Below, piece by piece: positions 58,301 through 64,000 of a stretch of DNA of 64,000 nt (the stretch's first letter is position 1; every line of letters begins with the position of its first letter). Under the pieces are notes generated by a model. The model saw only the letters and a program-made list of their open reading frames with translations, made no database searches and had not been told where the DNA came from. Position numbers and translations under genes: made by a program. The stretch comes from Ochromonas danica. Lineage: Eukaryota > Sar > Chrysophyceae > Chromulinales > Chromulinaceae. The stretch spans positions 38,419-102,418 of the forward strand of contig VKHL01000106.1 of the NCBI GenBank assembly GCA_015146655.1. The letters are read 5' to 3'.

Positions 58301-58780
58301 TGAAGAGGATCACTTAGCTTTGATTATTGAATTACTTGGTGAATTCCCACGCTCTCTCGTGGCGGAGGGCAAACGGTCATCAGAGTATTTCACTCGTAGT
58401 GCAGAGTTGAAACATATTCAAAGTCTCAACTTCTGGTCTCTCAAAGATGTGCTCCAGGAGAAGTACAAATTCACCGAAGCGGAAGCAAGTGAAGCCGCAG
58501 ATTTCTTAGAGCAGATCTTAGTGGTAAGTTGTTGCTTCTTCCTCTTCTGAGAGGACTTGTTTGCTTTTCTTTCCTTCTTGTCACTTGGGCTAACGGCTTT
58601 TTTGTTGGTGGATTTGTTCAGATTGATCCACAGAAAAGAGCATCAGCAGCAGATTGCTTACAACATCCTTGGTTACAAACATCTTCGCACTCAACTTCAT
58701 CAAGTCAGCGAAACAAAGCTTCATCACCGAAGCCTTCTTCATTGCCTTCTGAAAGTGTCATAGACTTGCAAGATGATTGA
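55370..58780 (+). CDS. SR-protein kinase (SRPK) with 545-residue insert
   Basis: Exons 55370..55382, 55448..55606, 55807..58523 and 58622..58780 join to 1015 residues; the first coding exon is only 13 bp (M-Q-S-G plus one base). After a Lys-rich leader come the SRPK hallmarks: Y-R-A-G-G-Y-H-P-I-S-I-G-D, K-L-G-W-G-H-F-S-T-V-W, catalytic H-T-D-L-K-P-E-N at about 263-270, V-D-L-G-N-A-C-W for DFG at about 824, R-Q-Y-R-A-P-E-V, and R-A-S-A-A-D-C-L-Q-H-P-W-L in the last exon. SRPKs phosphorylate RS-domain splicing factors. The spacer between kinase lobes, usually 200-300 residues, is about 545 here, with a basic K-K-K-L-K-K-K segment that could serve nuclear localisation. All catalytic residues are intact. 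Confidence 0.93.
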
Positions 58781-59100
58781 GATAAGAACTTATCATAAGT
58801 AATAAGTGATGATGATCTGTTATGTGAAGCTATATTAGCTGCAATGAAGTATAATGATGATAATCACTTTCTTCCTCCTCGTAGTTCCTCAGCTCTACTG
58901 ATCTACTCTAAAAGAACTTTTACATTCCACCACCATACATTCCAATACATCATCTTTGTTTCATACACCGTTCCATCGCCGACTCCATATGTTTGCGCCG
59001 GTTCTGGGGAAGACGCGTTCTTCGCTCCCCCTTATCCTGCTGGTCAAAAATGATTTGTCGCCGATTTGTCAAAAATGCAGGTCGTCGATTTGTATCACTG

Positions 59101-59140
59101 ATACTATTAGAAATAGTATAGTGAGGACCCCTATACTATT
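59101..59140. repeat. Nested inverted repeats
   Basis: AATAGTATAG (59112-59121) is the exact reverse complement of CTATACTATT (59131-59140), with a 9-base loop. The same left arm also pairs with ATACTATT at 59101-59108. Possible hairpin or remnant of a small inverted-repeat element. Confidence 0.8.
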
Positions 59141-59159
59141 TGGACTACTTATACTATTG
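59125..59159 (+). repeat. 35-bp diverged direct repeat, copy 1
   Basis: The unit beginning ggacccctatac recurs at 59378-59412 with about six differences. Each unit contains two spaced GGAC...TATAC half-units. Confidence 0.7.
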
Positions 59160-59377
59160 TTCATCAAAAGAGGGTTGGACTGGGAAAAGTCAGGTAAATA
59201 AATAGTCATTCATTAGAAACACTTCACAATCCTCTGCAATACTCTTTATTCATCACCATTAATCATTATTCGTCTTCAAATTCAAGGCCACGAAGATTCT
59301 TGTCAATAACATTCACAATAAAAGTTCTCATTCAGATCGCTTTCAAGCTGTAACTTTACAAGTTCACTATATTATTT

Positions 59378-59412
59378 GGACCCCTATACAATTAGGACTT
59401 CTTATACAATTT
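59378..59412 (+). repeat. 35-bp diverged direct repeat, copy 2
   Basis: Partner of 59125-59159, 253 bp downstream in the same orientation. Confidence 0.7.
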
Positions 59413-60202
59413 GGTCTCCCCATACAAAACGGTAGAACCCGTTGCAATCAAGCCCTTTCACACCTTTTTCGTTTTCATTGGAAAACAAATTGTAAAAGTC
59501 AGTTTACGACTCAGAAAACTAAATTTGAAAGTTCACTAATCCGATAAGCAACGTCCTGTGTTGCAGTTGGGGATGGACAAGTTCAACAACAACAAGGCCA
59601 CCCGAATGTTGTGGAATGTGAAGCAACTCAATTGAGGCAGACTGACAGAAGACTGGAAGAGCGAATGTTGTCAAAAATCAATGGAAATCGAATGCTGCGA
59701 AAGTTTCGTCGGCCGAAATTTCCAGAGCAGAGGCGGGAAAAAAATGACTCACTCACACTCAATTGATTTTAAAAAAACCGTTTTCGCAAGTTTGGCGTCG
59801 ATTCTTGCTTCGACGGGAAAACTCCATCTTTGGAAAAGCTTTAACTAGATATATGAGAAATACAGATTAAAGTCACACTTTGCATAGTGGAAGAAGGTTA
59901 GCGAACGCAAAGTGAGTTCTGAAATCATTTATGTAAGCTAAACTCAAAGCTTGTAAACTGATTATATAGACGAAGAACCCAATGTGCACTTACGAGTGGC
60001 TCTTGAAGAACTTCGGCCCCAATGAAGATTCCCATGCTACATAGCGATAGGCCTGATAACAGCCTTTATCTTAGACCCAACAAAGCTCAAGGAAATGTAG
60101 CCACCACTCTTCACTTAAATGTTACAAGAGTGGAACAACGGGTAAGAGTCAGAAGTTACTCAGTCTACGATGAGTGAACATAACCAAAAATAATGCCATT
60201 CA

Positions 60203-61948
60203 TCAGTTCTCATTTGCAAACAGCCAACATCCCTTTCCCTTCAAATACTTATAAATAACCTTGTATCCTTTCCCATTGATCTCGCCCTTTTGTAATCTTC
60301 TCCATACACGCTTCTCTTCACCTTCTCTCTCATCCAATGCAAGCATACTTGACATCTCTTCCTGGCTTAACTTCACTTCATCTAAATATACCTTCCTCAG
60401 CCTTGAATGATGCTTCACTGCTAACACACTCTCCTGTCCTGCACCAGGCATCCTCAACTCTTCCAACATTTCGCAACCTAGAATCACCTTGCTTATCATC
60501 TCATCGGTGAAGCTGCATTGCTCTGGAGGAAGCCTCATGCCAAATAACCATAGCATCTTTAAGCCATTACCATACTCCTTTAAGACAGATAAACTCAAAT
60601 CACCAAACCTCTCTTCAGCAAGATTAACTATCAACCGCTCCAAACGAGGAAGTTCCTTCACTGCTTCGATTAAGATAGATTCTGACATCATCCCATTCAG
60701 ATCAGTGAGGTAAGGAGATAGCTTAGACTTCATCAAAACCCAGTCATCATGTTGCTGTACAAAGTTCCCACAGAACGGGTGATTGGACACCGTTAGTTTA
60801 CATTGACTTCTTAGTATTGCAAGACGCATACATTCCAAAAACTCATCCTTTTCCTCTCTCGAAAATCGATCAATTGGTTGCAGCACGTAATTTAATTCAT
60901 TTTGATAATTTACATTTATGCTGATCGCTTCAAATCTGGAAGGAGAATAATGAAAGGAGGTGAAATTGGAACATAACTCATAGAGCTGATATATCTTCCT
61001 TATAGAAAACTCATCAGATGGAGTATCACATGTGAACAAGCTCACTCTCTTCAACTCAGGACAAGATCTTCCCAATGTAGACAAACAATCCCTTGCAACA
61101 TAATCTACTCTGCATGGCATACTAAATCTTCCCACCTGTAGTGTCTCTAAATGCTCTCCAACAGAAGATAAGCATTCTAATAGCTTCAGCAAGGAAATGT
61201 GGGTAACAATCAAACCCAACTTCTTCAGAGGAGACCTATTCTCATGAAGAAGGATCATTAATTCATCCACACTTTCTTTGCTAATGCCATCATCAGAGAA
61301 CTCAAAGTCTTCCATACTCGACACTTGGTTCGCGAGGAGTTGGAGAATCATACTCAGGGTAGAAGGAGATGCAGAAGCTGGTGGCCAGAAATTAATGGAA
61401 ATGTTGTGTAAGGTGTTGGCCTTTATCCCTCTTCTCAAAGCGGACAATATCAAATTAGTAATCTCACTGCTGTCGTTCGCTCCGAAAAAGCACATTCCTT
61501 CCAATCGAATGCACTCTTTAACAAACAAGTACAATCTATCCTCCAACACACTCAACGTGCTCGAATCCAGAGAACGCACAGTTGCATCCAAGTCATTCGT
61601 GATTTCTATTGAGCGAATAGATGGACAGTAGCTTCCAAAGTCTAACTCTGTTGCAATAATAAGATTAGCAAACACACTCAGTCGCACAGGAAACATTTCC
61701 ACCAACAACACCTTACGACTAATCAACCACTCATACCACCTTTCCATAGAGTGCTGGGATAGCCTTCGCAAAATATCCCAGTTTCTCATCTTCAATTCAC
61801 TTAATGAACACAACCATACCTCACGATCTTCTTTCCCTACACAACCTACATCCAAACGTGACAGATCCCGCCATGATGGTAACCACTCTGAGTAGACAAT
61901 ATGAAGAATGTCTCTTGGTAACTGCAATAGTAGAGATTTGCTGGACAT
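60203..61948 (-). CDS. F-box/LRR-like protein
   Basis: A single exon of 581 residues from ATG 61948. Residues about 8-50 (L-P-R-D-I-L-H-I-V-Y-S-E-W-L ... L-S-R-L-D-V-G-C) resemble an F-box, though without a textbook Trp-containing core. The remainder contains irregular leucine-rich repeats (for example L-E-T-L-Q-V, L-K-R-V-S-L, L-E-R-L-I-V-N-L, L-K-M-L-W-L-F-G-M, L-E-E-L-R-M, L-R-K-V-Y-L). F-box/LRR proteins supply substrates to SCF ubiquitin ligases; here the F-box is weak, so that role is inferred. The ending K-V-I-Y-K-Y-L-K-G-K-G is basic. Confidence 0.75.
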   Translation of the reverse strand: MSSKSLLLQLPRDILHIVYSEWLPSWRDLSRLDVGCVGKEDREVWLCSLSELKMRNWDILRRLSQHSMERWYEWLISRKVLLVEMFPVRLSVFANLIIATELDFGSYCPSIRSIEITNDLDATVRSLDSSTLSVLEDRLYLFVKECIRLEGMCFFGANDSSEITNLILSALRRGIKANTLHNISINFWPPASASPSTLSMILQLLANQVSSMEDFEFSDDGISKESVDELMILLHENRSPLKKLGLIVTHISLLKLLECLSSVGEHLETLQVGRFSMPCRVDYVARDCLSTLGRSCPELKRVSLFTCDTPSDEFSIRKIYQLYELCSNFTSFHYSPSRFEAISINVNYQNELNYVLQPIDRFSREEKDEFLECMRLAILRSQCKLTVSNHPFCGNFVQQHDDWVLMKSKLSPYLTDLNGMMSESILIEAVKELPRLERLIVNLAEERFGDLSLSVLKEYGNGLKMLWLFGMRLPPEQCSFTDEMISKVILGCEMLEELRMPGAGQESVLAVKHHSRLRKVYLDEVKLSQEEMSSMLALDEREGEEKRVWRRLQKGEINGKGYKVIYKYLKGKGCWLFANEN

Positions 61949-64000
61949 GGTCTATAGAATCTTCTTATAATACTTCTTCTTTTCAAAATTTCCAATTAAC
62001 TCAGTACAGAAGAAGTGAACAACTGCTTCTTTAGTAGGAAGAAATTTCCAAATCAAATGGTCGTCAGACAAAAATGGATGTGAGGATTCGCAGACACTTT
62101 GGATATGGGACAAGGCACATGGATGAAATTTTCGCAGACGGGGTTCAGCCATTGTGAAAATGAGAATTGAAAACTTCCAATTCTCGACTTTTGGAGTCCT
62201 CAATACTGAGGACATCACACCTCTTCAAAACCAGAATGAACTTAGAAATGCTTTTAGAGCATGAAAACTCTTGGGAAAGAAGATGTTAGTAATTTTTCTA
62301 GCTATTCAGAAGGTTGATGATGCTAGGGTGGGCGAAAAGTTGGAACTAAAGGAGATTGAAGTCAATGAAGAAGCATGGATGCAGAAGGCTCCTCCTAAGC
62401 ATCATCAACAATCATAGCAACTAGGCTTTTCCTCAACGAAGCCCACACTAGAACATAGATTGGTCATCGAGACGAATGTTTATCAGAATACTGACGAGTT
62501 GGAGAGTCCTTGGAGAGTCCTTTTTTTTCTGCGTCATTGAGAGATGTCTTGACAGCAGACAGTATGAAAGTAAGCGCTACTTTATGAGCTCGATGCAGAC
62601 AAGTTATTGTAAAATAGTGATGTGAAAAGTCCTGTCCAAGCAGGAAGAACTCTTTCGTTTTGATACGTGTAAGACGGAGTTGCTCAAGATGTTCAATCTT
62701 ACTTCAAAGTTACTAACGTCAATCAGCTGATAGATACCTTAGCAAGTGGGTTCGTTTGTGGCAAGCTACAGCCTTTATTATTTTGCCATAAGAAGGCCAA
62801 GGGGGAAGGTCTGAAATGGTACCATCATTGGCACGAGGTACTCAACCATGATCGTGATGAAGTGTTGCACCTAAGAATGAATGGTATTGGATGCATTAGT
62901 ATGCCCGAATCTCATATACCGTACATCACCACAGACCATACCCCCACAATTATTGGAATGAAGCGCTTCTTAGAAGAATAAATGACACAGCATTCTGCAG
63001 GTAAAAGATAGGACAATCGATGACGAAGCTTAAGAAACTGACTTAGCGGCTATTGCTGAATCAAGCATTGAAGCAGGCTTGCAATTTATTCTGCAGGCTG
63101 AAGTATTTGTTGGCGATGAAGGTATTCACACATTCGTTCTATATACACCAGCTTAATATTACGTTGATGTGCGCACTACTTGCTGCACGTTAATATTATG
63201 CTTATCATCTTTTTTCCTCATTTATCACCCAATGAAAACACTTCTCATAGTTAATTACCATATGTTATGCCATTCATATTTAGCTCTGCATCACAATTGC
63301 AGAAGCAGCACACTACTAGGTTGGATCAAAATTTGCAATCTGTAATAAGTTGATGAAACAGTTTTCAATTGGATTTTGGTCGTAGCTGTAAGTGGGGGAG
63401 ATAATAGAAGAACACAGAATAGTTATCACATAGTTGATTCACTCGTATCAGATCAACAATTCCCGCATTGTCCAGGACACCCAGCCAATCCCCAATCCCC
63501 CCAAATCCACTCCACCGCCTTGTTGGATGAAGTTGCCTCGTCAAAGAGATTCAAGCTGAAAAAGCCTTGGTGGCGCCTGAAAAAGAGCAGATTACTTCTC
63601 AAATGGATGGTATTCTTTGGGCTACTGCGGATGAGATCATGGATGATATGAATGAAGCACACCACTTAGGCCTGGGAAAGGATTTATCTCAAACGAAAAC
63701 TAGTTGGGCATCGCAAATAATCCAATACAAGCTCTCTAAGATGAGTGTCATGTGTCATGGCTTGAAGAATTTGATTTGGAGGGTCAAACCTTCTCAATTC
63801 AAGAATTGAGGTGTTGAGTCGCGAGGTTTGGAGTCGAGTGTTTGCGGAAATCGGCGAATCGGCGAATCAGCGAATCGCCGATTTTGCGAATTGGCAGGTG
63901 AACAGAATGTGTTTGCGGAAGCAAATCTTGCGAATCTTTCTTGTCTTTTTGACAGCACATAATTTTAATCATTTAATCAAATCTTTCTTTGATTCTTCAC
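61949..64000. other. Right-hand 2 kb: degenerate coding fragments
   Basis: No complete gene could be built. Plus-strand stretches with protein-like composition are about 62286-62416 (K-V-D-D-A-R-V-G-E-K-L), 62676-62981 (about 100 codons, ending K-R-F-L-E-E, no usable ATG), 63040-63121 (E-S-S-I-E-A-G-L-Q-F, ending at a possible splice donor) and 63540-63809 (D-E-I-M-D-D-M-N-E-A-H). They lie in different frames with stops between them. On the minus strand 62215..61952 is a basic 87-residue frame next to the F-box gene. A broken or heavily spliced gene, or transposon relics, are the options. Confidence 0.4.
63850..63881 (+). repeat. Four tandem 8-bp units
   Basis: ATCGGCGA, ATCGGCGA, ATCAGCGA and ATCGCCGA follow one another without spacer. 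The flanks (tttgcggaa before and about 40 bp after) are also related. Likely a small minisatellite. Confidence 0.85.

Larger units (their letters stand above)
58781..60202. other. 1.4-kb convergent intergenic region with small repeats
   Basis: No complete gene. It contains a cluster of short inverted repeats (59101-59140), a diverged 35-bp direct repeat (59125 and 59378), and a plus-strand stretch at about 59561-59764 that is open for over 60 codons (L-R-Q-T-D-R-R-L-E-E-R-M-L), which may be a gene relic. Confidence 0.5.

Overview
The window is nuclear DNA from a unicellular eukaryote, most likely a photosynthetic stramenopile (ochrophyte alga). Genes are packed on both strands and interrupted by short GT..AG introns, mostly 55-200 bp. 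Two proteins begin with a hydrophobic signal peptide followed by an L-A-F-H-P stretch, which resembles the bipartite presequence (Phe at the cleavage site) of secondary red-derived plastids. One of these is an EGY-type plastid membrane-protease homologue. The gene content also fits: plant-type ALDH12, a C2CD5 orthologue, a two-domain FEX fluoride channel. The class within ochrophytes cannot be fixed from this window. I saw no rRNA, tRNA, CRISPR or intact transposon.

Layout. 1-2.4 kb: 3' part of an IQ-motif gene (+). 2.7-5.7 kb: EGY-like inactive site-2 protease (+). 5.9-8.0 kb: ALDH12, delta-1-pyrroline-5-carboxylate dehydrogenase (-). 8.3-12.3 kb: a tandem segmental duplication carrying two cysteine-rich genes (-) and, beside the first copy, a dead copy of the first exon of the next gene. 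12.1-17.8 kb: a 1742-aa receiver-like/TPR/cyclic-nucleotide-binding fusion (+). 18.0-19.8 kb: a second plastid-targeted protein (-) whose first 382 bp of shared sequence is almost identical to the EGY-like gene. 19.9-20.8 kb: aldo/keto reductase with altered active site (+). 21.1-23.3 kb: ZC2HC1 zinc-finger protein (-). 23.6-25.5 kb: unknown Ser/Pro-rich protein (+). 25.9-27.1 kb: CobW/ZNG1 GTPase (-). 27.5-28.5 kb: PhnP-type metallo-beta-lactamase protein (+). 29.3-30.1 kb: DOT1-like methyltransferase (-). 30.4-33.1 kb: unknown protein with two C-terminal membrane segments (+). 33.5-33.9 kb: small one-TM protein (-). 35.6-40.7 kb: C2CD5 (+). 41.7-42.9 kb: nucleotide-sugar/triose-phosphate-type transporter (-). 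43.2-44.4 kb: triosephosphate isomerase with signal peptide (-). 44.6-46.3 kb: TPR-like protein (+). 46.4-47.6 kb: FEX fluoride channel (-). 47.9-48.7 kb: RER1 (-). 49.1-50.9 kb: unknown C2-like membrane protein (-). 51.5-52.7 kb: unknown (-). 53.5-55.0 kb: amino-acid transporter (-). 55.4-58.8 kb: SRPK kinase with a huge insert (+). 60.2-61.9 kb: F-box/LRR-like protein (-). 62-64 kb: degenerate coding fragments and small repeats.

The genes do not form one pathway; this looks like ordinary housekeeping chromosome. Many neighbours are head-to-head with 170-410 bp between start codons (for example 19772/19940, 44392/44632, 11879/12112, 30142/30442), so shared promoters are likely. The accessory signals are the near-identical inverted presequence repeat 16 kb apart, the tandem cysteine-rich duplication with its pseudogene, two enzymes with lost catalytic residues, and a short interstitial telomere-like repeat. 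Exon limits were derived by hand from reading frame, splice consensus and family alignment remembered in general terms; they were not tested by transcript data.
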